Shown here piece by piece: positions 1 to 11,540 of a stretch of DNA of 64,000 nucleotides (position 1 is its first letter; each line of letters begins with the position of its first letter). Location: NCBI GenBank assembly GCA_013365365.1, contig JABVXU010000067.1, positions 1-64,000 on the forward strand, read 5' to 3'. Source of the stretch: Cruorifilaria tuberocauda. Lineage: Eukaryota; Nematoda; Chromadorea; Rhabditida; Onchocercidae. Below the pieces are notes generated by a model. That model saw only the letters and a program-made list of their open reading frames with translations. It was not told where the DNA came from and ran no database searches. Made by a program: the position numbers and the translations under genes.

Positions 1-270
1 AAAAGTTTTTAATCCAATGATACAAAAAGATTTACATGATCGCGAAAAAACTCACTTCCATATCTAAAATTAAAGGAAACACAATTTAAAATGAAATCAA
101 AATCTATTTCATTAGAAAAACCTCGACGTTCAAGATCGGGTAGTAAACTTTAGTCACTTAGAAGACTGATCGAATATCGTGAAATGATAAAGTAAACTTA
201 TATAGCTTAGATAATAAATAGTGATGAAGTCGTTTGTTAAATTGATGGAATTAAGTTCCACTTCGCAAAG

Positions 271-350
271 ATGAGCTAAGAATATATTCGTTATTATGTG
301 ATAATTGCTTCTTTAAAAACTTTTTATAAATTATAGAAGATCTACCGATC
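271..350 (+). repeat. Diverged direct repeat, copy A
   Basis: About 80 bases starting ATGAGCTAAGAATATATTCG align collinearly with 1119-1195, sharing cores such as ATGTGAT.ATTGCTT and AAATTAT.GAAG. By eye roughly three quarters of positions match, with one short gap. No terminal inverted repeats or coding potential are visible. It could be a relic of a small interspersed element or an old local duplication. Confidence 0.55.
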
Positions 351-1118
351 ATCTTTCCGAATTTTTCCCTTTTGCAAAGTAGAACTAAGTCATCTTATGT
401 TTATGAATAATGAACAGTGTTCAGTGAAAATGGGAAAACAAGGGATGGAGGACATTAATCTTCGAATAATTTGTGAGGAGACATAGCAGAACATTATCTT
501 CTATGTTTATATACACGTAATAGAATACGCAACAATGTCTCTAATATACAAGTTGATCGTAACATCTTATTAATGAGATAATTACAGTTAAAATTACTGT
601 CATATGCACATGATAAAGATTAATTGAAAACAACTTTTATTTGGCCCAGATTATGGATGTATAATATGTGGTAGAAAAACAATGGGTTTGTGAAATTCTA
701 GTCTCAGTCAAGTGATAAACAAAGATTTCTCATGTTTTCAAAATAGTAATAATCTACCCGTCATATTTACTTCAGATTTTCTTAATCTTCAGTAACTATA
801 ATCAAACTGTTCTTCGAATATGTGCATGACGAAAATGAGTGTGGAGATTGAAAAAAAAAGAGTGACTAATCGAAGCCTGACATTCTTTCACCATTTACAT
901 TTCCATGTATCCTAAATAATAAGAAGTTAAAATGTTACCGCACAGAGATTAAGACATTATTTTTTAAGCATCATGTCATAAAATATACGTTTTTAAAAAT
1001 TCATTTCCACAAATAATTATCCTATAACATTGTTATTTCAAGGTAAACACAAAAAAGTTTGACACGCTTCACAACATATATTTTTATAACATACATAGAC
1101 ATCAAATTTACAGCAAAA

Positions 1119-1195
1119 ATGAGCTTAGAGTATGTTCATATATCATGTGATGATTGCTTTTTAAAAATTTTGTAAATTATGGAAGGTCAAGCGAT
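1119..1195 (+). repeat. Diverged direct repeat, copy B
   Basis: Partner of the copy at 271-350, in the same orientation and about 770 bases apart. It starts ATGAGCTTAGAGTATGTTCA. Substitutions and a two-base gap are spread along it, so the duplication is not recent. Confidence 0.55.
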
Positions 1196-2482
1196 GCCAT
1201 CAAAAGAATAAATAAATTTGCGATCATGACATAGAGTGGCAATGCTGGACATTCACAGAAATATTATTCTACCCCACTGTAAAAGCGGATAAAAGATCCA
1301 AAGATATTATAATAGAGAATGGAGGAAATAGTGTATATCCGAATTTCGAGATAATTTTCAGAATTAGATACTATCCTTCAAAATTAGGAATGTCACTAAG
1401 AACTGAATTTTACTGGCCTAAAAATTTTGTGGTTAAGACTTCATAACTCATTCAGTGAAGTCTGGCAGCAACGCATTCTACGGAAAACAGAAACCTTTAA
1501 ATTTAAAGATACAAGGACATTGCAATTAAACACCAAATCACCATAGTCCCTACAATATCAACAAATTTCAAAAATATAGCTAAACGTCAGTGGAACATCG
1601 ATTCAGATATAAACGAGTTTCTCCGTTCTCTTTTGGTTTGCCTTTGGCATGTGATAATATTCTGATTTACTAATAAACGTCTAAGTACTCCCTCACAAGA
1701 TTTCTTCACTATCTACACTTGTAGTTTCTCTCATGCACATAGTTTTAGTCCGGAGTTCCCGCGAACATGTTCTTAGATGTTTTTTATCCACTTTTCGATA
1801 GCAATGCGCTATTACTTTGCACTTGTCCAACCATTTAGACTTCTCAGCAAAACAGTCACCTTCACTTTCTTCTTTATTCCAAGCATTATGTTTATTTCTT
1901 TTTTGTCAAAATTTATCTGAACACTACTTTTGATTCGTATGGCATTCCCCATTAACAAATAATATACAATTTTACCACATAAATTACTAAGATTCTTCTG
2001 TAAAACAAAAACTTCGTCAATAGTACATACCTTGCAATACAACCACAACATCTGAACATTCTATGAATTACATGTAAACTGAAATCTTTACACAACTGAA
2101 AAAAAAACTCCATTATTCTCCTTCGTTATAAACTGCAAAATCCTCAGCTAAACCTGACCTGGTAAAAAGATGAACCCCTCCTATCTGAATTTGAATAGCC
2201 ATTTACTTTAAATATTTTCATGCCATTACTTACAAATGAACGGTACTCATATAACAATTTTCATTCGTCAAGATGAAAAAATCTTGAAATTATGATTTCC
2301 GAATCATCAGAATTGTGACAATTCAGTAAAACCCTGCCCAAAGATAATTTAATATAAACAACTTGGAATACTATACGATAATCTGTATAGGTTAGACTGA
2401 GTAGAACTACACTTACAAAAGGAAGCCTAAGTTACATCTGCAGCAAACGGAACTCCAAATGGTAAAATTAGACGGTCTCCTG

Positions 2483-5400
2483 TTATAAATGCTCCTCCAT
2501 TCGAATCAGTTCTTTTACACCATCGTACATTTGTTTAACTGCTTCATATTGTGTTAGTCCCAGGCTTTTCTAAATTTTATAAACTGTGACTAAAAAAAAA
2601 TTAAGAAAAGATTCCTTAACAGATCATGTATATGGTTCTATTTCTCATACAATTGCTCTTAAAATGAATGGTTCAGTAGCACTGTTGGCAAGAAAAGGAA
2701 AAATAGTTATCGCGCTTGAAGTCTCAGCGTACCAAATATGACATGAGTAAACTGACACTGAGAAACAAAAAGAATTAAAAAATATAAAAAGTAGCAAATT
2801 AAAAAGAAAACCTTGTTTGATATGACATAGTATTCACTCGACACTTCAGAAGAACTGATGTTTGAGAAACCAACACGTAAATTCAGCTTTTCACATATTT
2901 CCTACAATTGAAAATGGATATTTCATTCCATATTTTTATTCCATGCATGAAATAAAAAGTCGAACTTGAAAAACCATTCTTTTAAGTCTCAGTCAGTGAG
3001 GACGGAGCTGAATGTTATGAACACAAATAAGTTTTCTTGAAAAAACAATTTTTTGTAAGAAAAGAAGATAGAATTATATTGCAAATCTTTAATTTTACCT
3101 TTACGAGGCTATAAAGATTATAAGAAATCCGGTAAACCGGAAGAAAAGCATTGTAACTACAATTCGAACTTTTCAATGCGAAATAACAGAAAATAAAAAT
3201 GAAATGATAGTTAAAAGGTAGACTAGGTTCATGTACAAGACATAACTTTTCTACCATAAAGTCCGATTTTTTGCTCAATTTCGGCAAATGTATTTGTACT
3301 GAAGCGTTAACTGCAGAACCAAGATTGATTGGGTTTGATGTCAACCAGCCAAGACGATTATCTCGAGCGAATGTTAGCTTTCCTTCCAATGCCTTAAAAT
3401 AAACATACTTGAATAAATTTTTAAAATTGTAAATGCCGAAAAAGCTCAAGCATATGGCGGATCAGTAACCTCATTTTTTGCACTGAGAAATTTTGTTACA
3501 TTCTGAATGAATATTTTGCGAATATCTCTGTATAAACATATCAGCAAATTGGCAATGTCAACAAAAGTATAAGGGATCATACTATTCTACTAATACACAT
3601 CTTAATAACTTTTGATTGCAAGTTCATACTAAATTCTGGAACTTTATAAAAAGATAACATTTATAACGTCAATTCAACTACTCTATTTTGAACTTGTCCA
3701 TCCCTTTTCTTTTCTTAAAAAAGGATGAAAATCACCTTCAAACCATGTATTAAACGAGCAAGAGCCTTGCCAACATCACTTCCTTTTTCAACTGAGATTA
3801 TGCTAATATGATCTTCTTCATTAACCCATACTAAAAAAGATTTGTCTTCGTTGTAGAAGATTCCACGTCCCTGAAACAAATGAGCAAGAAAACATGTCAC
3901 ATAAACTTGAAACTAGTACTTATCAGAGCTGCTGGCAAATCATCGGTCGAAACCAAGAGAAGCATTGTCAAACCGTTTCAACATAATGGAATTCGCTTTG
4001 CAGTTATGTTGTGTGCGAAACATATTTCACTTACTACGTGATTTGATCAAATAAATGACAAAGAAAGAGCAGATCCTATTTTTTGATAACACATCTTGAA
4101 AAGAACCGAATTAATTACTATTTTAAATAGAGGAAAAAGAAATCATTACCTCTGGCCATGCATTGTATGCGTTTGCATGTTTTAATGAAGAACTACTGTT
4201 ATTGAACAGCAGCTGTTTACTGCCAAGCTCATCCTGCATTTTTTTCGGCATTTCATCTAGTGAATAATAGATTCCACGTAATCCGGGTTCCTCGATTTGC
4301 ATTAGTGCATTTCTCACCTTGAATTATGAATAGTGAAGCAACGAAGCATCAAAAACTTCATAGGCAAGACTGATAATATGGAAACATAAACCTGGTCCTG
4401 GGTAGGAAACAGCGAGTTGAAACCAACCTTCTGTTCCAGAATCGTGTAATCATCTGCGGTCAAAAGTGGGTTAAACGGATAACCAGCGATGGAACGAGCG
4501 CAGCGAATTCTGAAAAAAACTTCACTTCTTGATTTGAAAGTGCTGCACTTCCAGTCAACCCAAAATTCAAGAATTATAGGATGTTTAACTTGATAATATT
4601 CGCCTGTTCTGAAAGCGTGGCACATGGAGCAAATAAAAATCGATTCGGTTTGTTTTATAGAATTACTTCATCAAAGCATGCTGCTACATAAATAACGAAT
4701 AAATCGTGAGAGAAACCTAACCTGACTGACTTTACATATTTCCCAGTAGGATCAAGAGATGAGAATTCGTTAATTTTTTTCTCCCCCAAATCAATTGCTG
4801 GTTGCTTGTCTCCTGACTTAAATCCATGGTAATCCTCTATAATTTTGTCGAAAAGAGTAGCGAATTTGTGATAAGATTCAGAATCCGCTGCATATACACC
4901 GATCTCCGAATCATGGTTGTGCACACCTGAACAAAAAGAAACATTTTATCACTTTACAATCTACAGTACAGCATAAAGAATTGAGATTATATAATCTGGA
5001 AAAGGAAAATGCATGGACTTCAGTATTAAGAGAAGACGTACCAGAACGAATTATGTCATGAAGGGAAGCCCCGAGTTTCGTCTTTTTGTTTTCCAATTTT
5101 TGTAAAATTTTAGGTGTCAAGTTTTTCTTTAGCAACGAATTACAATTCTTATCCTAAAAGTTTTCAAGGTTAGAAACTGTTCAAAATTCTAAAATGACCT
5201 TATTTAGTTACTTTCTAACCATCACAGAGAAAAGCTCGCTAGCTCCCAAAGTCTACTGCAATATGAAACATGATTTGGACATAGAATTATAATATTTGTT
5301 ATCAAAAGGTAACTGGTATTGGTTGTTAAACCAGTGAATACTTTTCCTTGTAAACTGATCATTTTTCTAGAATGTCTAAAAAACAAACAACTACAACATA

Positions 5401-5791
5401 CTTTTTGGAGTTCCACGTAAGCTGCGTTGATCTTCCGAATAGTAATGGCATCTGCTTCATCGAGCTGGTAATTCATTTTATAAAGCTGTCCAGTCTGAAG
5501 AAATGTTACTAGCAAGGATAAAACACATAAATATGCAATATATTGAAATCCAGCATGAATGAATAGACACAAGAGTGATACTCCAACTTTATCAGTAATA
5601 ACGAATACTTAACGGGAGTAAAATATAGATTTATGGGAAAAAGACTTATTTTGCTGAAAAAACTACATATTACCTAACAACTCACCTCATTTAATTTAAA
5701 ATAATTAACTTACATATGTCACGGCCAAAAAAGTTGCTGTTGCTCCGCCGGCCACTGAAAAAAGCTTTTTAAACATCCCAGGCACCGCCAT
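2483..5791 (-). CDS. Arginine-kinase-family protein, probable pseudoenzyme
   Basis: Ten exons on the minus strand: 5714-5791, 5402-5494, 5042-5153, 4722-4926, 4428-4509, 4150-4317, 3736-3870, 3255-3392, 2812-2901, 2483-2569. All junctions are GT-AG with matching phase and give 395 aa; canonical arginine kinases have about 357. Arginine kinase moves phosphate between ATP and arginine. The fold is recognisable: N-terminal helical domain (about 40-120), SVRIRCARS (161-169), [19 protein letters not shown] (263-267), NPINLG (311-316) and a C-terminal [15 protein letters not shown]. Key residues of the family are changed: the active-site Cys271 of arginine kinase is Asn311, phosphate-binding Arg229 is Ser269, Arg280 is Asn320 and Arg309 is Asn351. 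Gly64 of the guanidine-specificity loop is Glu. Glu225 and Glu314 equivalents remain. The first exon adds a basic then hydrophobic segment (residues 1-26), which could be a membrane anchor or organelle presequence. Identity is certain by homology; loss of activity is inference. Confidence 0.93.
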
Positions 5792-5802
5792 CTTCACCCA
5801 AT

Positions 5803-5806
5803 ACTG
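5803..5806 (-). promoter_or_regulatory. Candidate trans-splice acceptor of the arginine-kinase-family gene
   Basis: The minus-strand sequence ACATTTTCAG ends 12 bases upstream of the chosen ATG. An acceptor this close to a start codon, with no obvious upstream coding exon, is typical of spliced-leader addition in nematodes. It could instead be a cis acceptor of a 5' UTR intron. Confidence 0.45.
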
Positions 5807-7384
5807 AAAATGTTTATTATGGTTTTAGTCTAAGACGAAGGAAATAATATTCCTAACTACATTATCGTTTACAAACTAACTAAATATGATCCCAATTTTG
5901 TAATGAACAGAAAATTCCTGGGATCTTGATCACTCCAACCAACCCAGAACCAATTGGGAATGCCATGCAGTAATCACGCTATTCATCACTAGAAAGCCAG
6001 GAAAGCTCACTAGTTAAGAATATCAAATACCATCGCTACTCTACCTGTCAAACTAAATTCGAAAAAGAAGACAGCGGACCGCTACGAGAAATACAACCGC
6101 ATCAGACTATTGGCTGAGTACATAATTCTAAAGCTGACAATTCAAGTTCAATAGCAAAAAGCTAGTAGAGTCCCAATTCATTTACGCACAATCGTTTTTC
6201 AGAAAGATCTTGTAATCTTTGTAACGCGGCGCCGTTATGCCTAGTTGTGGTAGCAATCCCACATTCGCAACATAAGCTTCGCCGACTACAACCTAAATTT
6301 CTTCCCGTAAAGTGAATTGCTTCTAGAAGTTCTCCATACAGTATGTTTAATTAATTGAAATTAATCATTTCAGCTGCACTACATGATAGTTAAAGAAAAA
6401 GATTCTTGAACAATATTACAACGGAGAATAGTTTGATAACTCAGTGAAGCATAGGAAGTTTTATATATATCATATATAATTCTCAACAATTAATATAATG
6501 ACATAACACAAAGAATCATGTGCAGAGAGAGAGGTTAAAACAATCATAATCAATCAAGGTTAGCAGTTTCGCGTAGCTCGTAATGAAATTAATCTTATTG
6601 AATCAAATTTTCATTGATTTTATAGCATACTTTAATTGCCTTATATGAAAACTTTGCAGTGAACTTTCTTTGAATTAATAAAAAGTAGCAAGCATCGTGA
6701 AGTTTCACACTAGACTAGTTTATGAGAGTACTATGGACCTGTACTCAACTGTGAATAATCCAAACAATAAAAAAGACGCAAACGATCAAAATAATGGCGC
6801 AATGAAGAAAACAGACAAACTTGAAAACATCACAACAAGCAAACGAGTGTTTTGGGAAGGACAAACAATCGAATATATTCGTGCAGTTTGAATTCCAATT
6901 CATACATGTTCATTTATTGAGTAATTGTGGCGTTACCAACTGCAGAGCATTCTGTTTGTACAGCACCTGCAATTTCGACCATACCAAGGTAAGAATTTTT
7001 TTAATTTTTAAATAAATACTAGTAATATTGTTAGCTTGAAAAAAACACGAATTTGGAAGTGTTCAAATTCGGACTGGAGCGTAGGACAAAGCAATAAGTC
7101 AATTAATGTTTGAAACGCTCTAAATGAAGCACGACGAAACTCTTATATTCTTAGTAGGAAATAAATCTTTTATTCAATAAAAAGCACTCTTGTCTGTTCA
7201 TCAGAAAGACTTATTAACTATATAATAAAGATTATAATTGCTCTCAATGTGAGCTCCAGTTTTTATACTGATTATTTAGATTGATATGCTCTGCGCTTAT
7301 ATACTATAAGACTAAAATTAAATATATTATTCGCTTCTCATGAGACAATATTCATTGTATTTTATTGACGAAGCAACGCAGCAT
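5807..7384. other. Intergenic region between itr-1 and the arginine-kinase-family gene
   Basis: The left part is the presumed promoter/5' UTR of the minus-strand kinase-family gene and the right part is the 3' UTR of itr-1. It contains a GC-richer islet at about 6186-6295 (see findings). Plus-strand open frames at 6697-7015 and 7340-7559 look like chance; the latter is the antisense of the last itr-1 exon. A minus-strand AATAAA lies at 7169-7174. Confidence 0.55.
7169..7174 (-). terminator. Candidate polyadenylation signal of itr-1
   Basis: AATAAA on the minus strand about 210 bases downstream of the itr-1 stop codon (7385-7387). Another AATAAA at 7371-7376 is only about nine bases past the stop and so is less likely to be used. 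Confidence 0.35.
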
Positions 7385-10300
7385 TCAAAACGTTTTAAAA
7401 CAGCTATTTATAACACTACAATTCCTAGCACTCTCCTCTCCTCCCTCCTCCCTCCGCTTTCTTCTCCCTCGAGATACAACATCCATTACCTGTTTCAGTT
7501 CTTCAAGTTGCCGTCCTTGTTCTTTCACAACATCCAGTAATTTATTCAATGAGTCGTGAACCTCGCTAATGTCATCAGTTTGTTCTGCTTCTTGATTATC
7601 CTCAGCCAGCGACATTGCTTGCATTCGAGGAAACCAGTCACTTTTATGCTCCTAGACATTACAATATTTCCGAATTCTTCGCCTTACATAAACATAATTA
7701 AACATAAAAAAGTAATCTTGACCACTGCGAGATAAAAAATCAAATTATGAGAATCTTGTAACAAGTGAGAATTTTAATAGCAATGCCCAGAAATTTACCT
7801 TAATGCAATTTGCTACATAACTTTCAGGACCAGTGAATTCCGTCTCGTCCTTTATTTGTAACCATACAATGAAATATAGATAGTGATAAAGATTATGTTC
7901 ATTTTTTCGATGCTCCTCGAATGTTACAATTTTATTGTCAAACCTGGATTAATTTGAATGGACTAAAAGTAAAAAGTGTGATTCGTTTATTTGAGCTTGT
8001 AATAATCGATTCCTTTCCTCTTTCTATCCTTTCACTTTTTTTCCGGCCAAAAAAATGTGAAACCTAATTATTAAAATTTAGAAAAAATGTTCAAATTATA
8101 CAGAACATGGAACCAACCTTCCTCTTCCAAGGCCACAAATGAAACAATTATTTCTTAGTTGATTAACTTTTTCATTTCTTTCAGCTCTTAGATCACCAAA
8201 TGTATCGATGATAACACCAAATACCAGATTAAGTACGATAACAATGATTATGATAAAAAATGTCAAATCATAAACGATCCGAGATAAAAATGATTCCTCC
8301 TTGAAAGATAATTTTTAGTTCCTTTTACCTTTTACTCATTTTTAATAGTACAAAAAATCCTAATTATTTCTTCTATTCCGCTCTTTATTAACAGCTCGCA
8401 CAGCTCAACATTCAAATAATCAAGATTTAACTAAAATGATTCGTGCAAGCAATTCTACTTACAGCATGAACCTTAACTAAATTTATTAAAAGTAAGGGTA
8501 AAACAAGTCGTCCGATAGGATCCACTAAATATTTAACTGTTATAGTATCTTATCATTCGGCTTATAGTCCTGAACTTATGAATTCGTGAAGAACTAAGAA
8601 TGAGTTACTAGATTCACTAATTGATCAATGTTATCATTATTAGTTATGTTATAAATATGATAACAACTTGCCATATCTATGGTTAAGCGTAAAATACTCT
8701 ATTTTCCATTACACATCTCAAAATTCTTATTGTAATATGCGGTAGTCGCTTACTGTCAGATATACTATATTTTTTCTTAAATGTGAAAATTACGCATTAA
8801 ACATACATGTGGTGCTACATTCCGGAGTACATCGCCAATACCACCCCCGTTCCGAAGACCCCAATTTAACGTTGTTAGGATACACATATGCAAAGTCTGG
8901 CACGACCAAACTTTTAATTCACCTTCTGAAAAGGTTGGTGCAATCTCTTATTTAATATACTGCTTCGTTTTTAATCATCAGTAACGAGATAGACGGAAAG
9001 TTTACAATTGCTTTCAATGTGGCCGGTAGTTCAACAGGCAGAATTTGAACAGTTCTTTGCAATTAAAGATGAATTAATACATGCTAAATGCAAACTTACT
9101 ATCGTCAGTGGGCTTATTACTTTGCAAATTTTTGATTTCGAGGCATCTGTTTTCGCTGATGTACTGCCTGGAAATGAAGGGATGCGAATGAATACACTCC
9201 ATGGACGAACGATTTTCATAGACAATATTATCTTTTTCATCGCCGTTTAGTTCATCGATTTCTAACTGAAAATCTGAAAATGCAATAAACGTAAGTATTT
9301 ACAACGAGCAAAAAGGTTCTGTTCATCTTCTGATTGTTACTTCTCCTGAATCACTGTTTTTCATCAATAAGATGATACCTTTTTGGAAATACAAATATCC
9401 AATGATTGAAAAGAGATAAACAAGTATAACAGCCAAGAAGCCAGTCATTATAATTGATCGCCAATTTCGCGTCACAGATCGAATTACATTTCGCAAGGTT
9501 TCCTCACTTGCCACAATATCAAATAGCTAAAAAACTTCGACGAGCAAATTTCTATATAATTCCGGAAAGAATTTGAAAACAGCTTTTAGTTTCCAAAACT
9601 GAAATTAAATCATCCCTTGAAAATACAAAAAATTAAAATGATATAAAATTTATGTAGAGTTAAGCAAAAGTACGGAGATGGACAAATATTTCAAACATAA
9701 AAAAGTGAAAAAAGACTTACAAGTAAAGCGTAAAAGAGCGGATGTCCAAAGTAACCTTGAATACATAATAGCAAATATGTTAGATGATACCAGATGCCCT
9801 TGTCTTGAAATCGCTCAGGCCATGTTTTATCAATTAAACCACGGTTGCCTACATAACTTACCAGATGAACTCCTTTATTAATCAACTGAAATATGATTCT
9901 CGCTTGAAAAAACTTTTTTTTTTCACTAAGCACTATAATTAGAGAACTCACTCAAGTGAAATTTACTAAATGATAGAACTGTAAAATTAATTCCTTTCGA
10001 GTATAGAGAATTTAACTCGAATTTTTAATCAGATGTCAACTTTGAAGCAAACTTCAGTTGAAAACTGGGAAAGGAATTACAAATTACACTCTAACAAAAT
10101 TCTTACCTACCCTACTGAAAACGGAAATTTTCAATTGAATGGAGTGAGATAATTTCTAGCTCATTTGAGAGTACTCATGCAAGATTCTCCATTCAGTTCC
10201 ACAGACTCGCAAAGTACACTAAAATAATTTTAAAAAATGATCATAAACGTCTTCCTGATGCCAAAAAGAATTCAGCAGTAGCCTACCTGAAGCAAACCAA

Positions 10301-11540
10301 TAATGCGTAACGTTATCACTACCCCAACTACCGTAATAAATAAAATCGTGAAACTTGACATGATGGCGGCAAACGCCCAATAAATCTCATTCGTTCTACC
10401 GAGTGAAGCTCTACAAACGTTCATCATTTTCGTCAGGAAAATTAAAATCAACTTCTATATCAATCATTTATAATCTTAAAATTCATGATCCACATAATGA
10501 AAACTTCATTATCACTATTATTACTACCATTTTAATATTTCCAAACATTTGATACATACTTTTCATTCCACTGCGTTCGCAAAAACAGTAACGATGCTGT
10601 AGGAAATACATACAGAAATGGATTACTCGGGGATATTAATTCTAAAAATGAAAAATTTTGTAAAACAAAAAGATTACAAAAATTTATGTTTTATTCATTT
10701 CTACAAAGTAACAAGCCAAAAATCAATATTCACAAGAATTATGCCTTAGTCAAACATAATTTAGAAAATAAGAAATGAAGCACTGATCGTTCTATATTCT
10801 ATAAGTTCTAGTCGAACTGAGATAACATCAAATCTGCAGTATAAAAATACCTTACACCGATTCAAGAAATTAATTCATAGAACGATAAGCTTTACTATCC
10901 TAGAGGAATTTAAATATCGGTTTCATAAAAAAATCAGTAAATCTTGATTACAATACCAAAAGAAAAAATCATCAAATAACTATAAGCTGTACCTTGTTTA
11001 CTAGTTCCCGAAAAGGGATAAAATACTGCGATGACCGCATTGATCAAAATGGCAAAAAAGAATGATATTCTGGTCCACAGCACCAGTCGTTTTGTACAAT
11101 TACTGAAGTACTTTCTATCTGAAATTTCGAAATCACTAACTAGAACCAGTAACAAACAGGTACTTTTTCAACTTCGCGTCTGAAACATCTTTACATTTAC
11201 CTTGAAGTTTTTTTTGCCATTTCATCTCTTCGAAAAGTTTTGGCCATTGACTGAAAAATTCTGTCACCTAGAAGCATTGCTGAATGAATCACCTGATGTA
11301 TTAATTTATTTTACAATTTATTTTGTAGCAAATATTTGCCAACCACACCTCCAACTCTAAACAGGAATATGGAAGGATGAGTAAAATAAAGTTATTCATA
11401 AACAATACTAAAACCTTAGATCCTTGAGCATCCTGCTCGGTTTCCAACAAAATGTTTAGCTTCGATTCTGGTGTAAGATATTCACATATAGCATGGATTG
11501 GGAATATTACTCGTTCCATTTTACGATCACTACGAACTAT
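7385..11540 (-). other. itr-1: itr-1 exon block: channel domain, Zn linker and C-terminal tail
   Basis: Exons 11415-11540, 11201-11267, 10993-11118, 10287-10408, 9721-9885, 9379-9526, 9100-9273, 8807-8925, 8118-8299, 7799-7943, 7385-7651. First comes the conserved pre-channel segment ([25 protein letters not shown]), then hydrophobic helices ([20 protein letters not shown]; a second helix from [25 protein letters not shown]). Next are [20 protein letters not shown], an acidic luminal loop, selectivity filter NGGGIGDVL and pore-lining [20 protein letters not shown]. The linker has two Cys (CFIC) and later His residues, as in the family Zn site, followed by FTGPESYV and [11 protein letters not shown]. 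The tail ends in a coiled coil and a basic/acidic [13 protein letters not shown] stretch that I do not recognise from other members. Confidence 0.93.

Larger units (their letters stand above)
1..2482. other. Left flank without a recognisable gene
   Basis: AT-rich sequence with scattered stops in all frames. The only long open frame (1812-2051, minus, 79 codons) has no splice-compatible neighbours, unusual codon content and no family resemblance. The right end is the 3' side of the arginine-kinase-family gene. The one structured item found is a diverged direct repeat (271-350 and 1119-1195). I saw no tRNA or rRNA gene. Confidence 0.6.

Noticed and set aside
1812..2051. 79-codon minus-strand open frame
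   Set aside because: It starts at a non-ATG codon in the track logic, is Ile/Val/Lys-rich as AT-rich noise is, has no compatible splice partners and no family resemblance.
6697..7015. Two overlapping plus-strand frames of 64 codons
   Set aside because: Asn/Lys-rich low-complexity translation, mutually out of frame, no splice signals or relatives; more likely chance in intergenic DNA.
7340..7559. Plus-strand Ser/Pro-rich frames
   Set aside because: They are antisense to the last itr-1 exon, whose Arg/Glu/Gly-rich codons read as Ser/Pro on the other strand.
8480..8545. Possible extra itr-1 exon ([18 protein letters not shown])
   Set aside because: Exons 8807-8925 and 8118-8299 join in phase 0 with no gap relative to the family; this segment would insert hydrophobic residues right after the pore.
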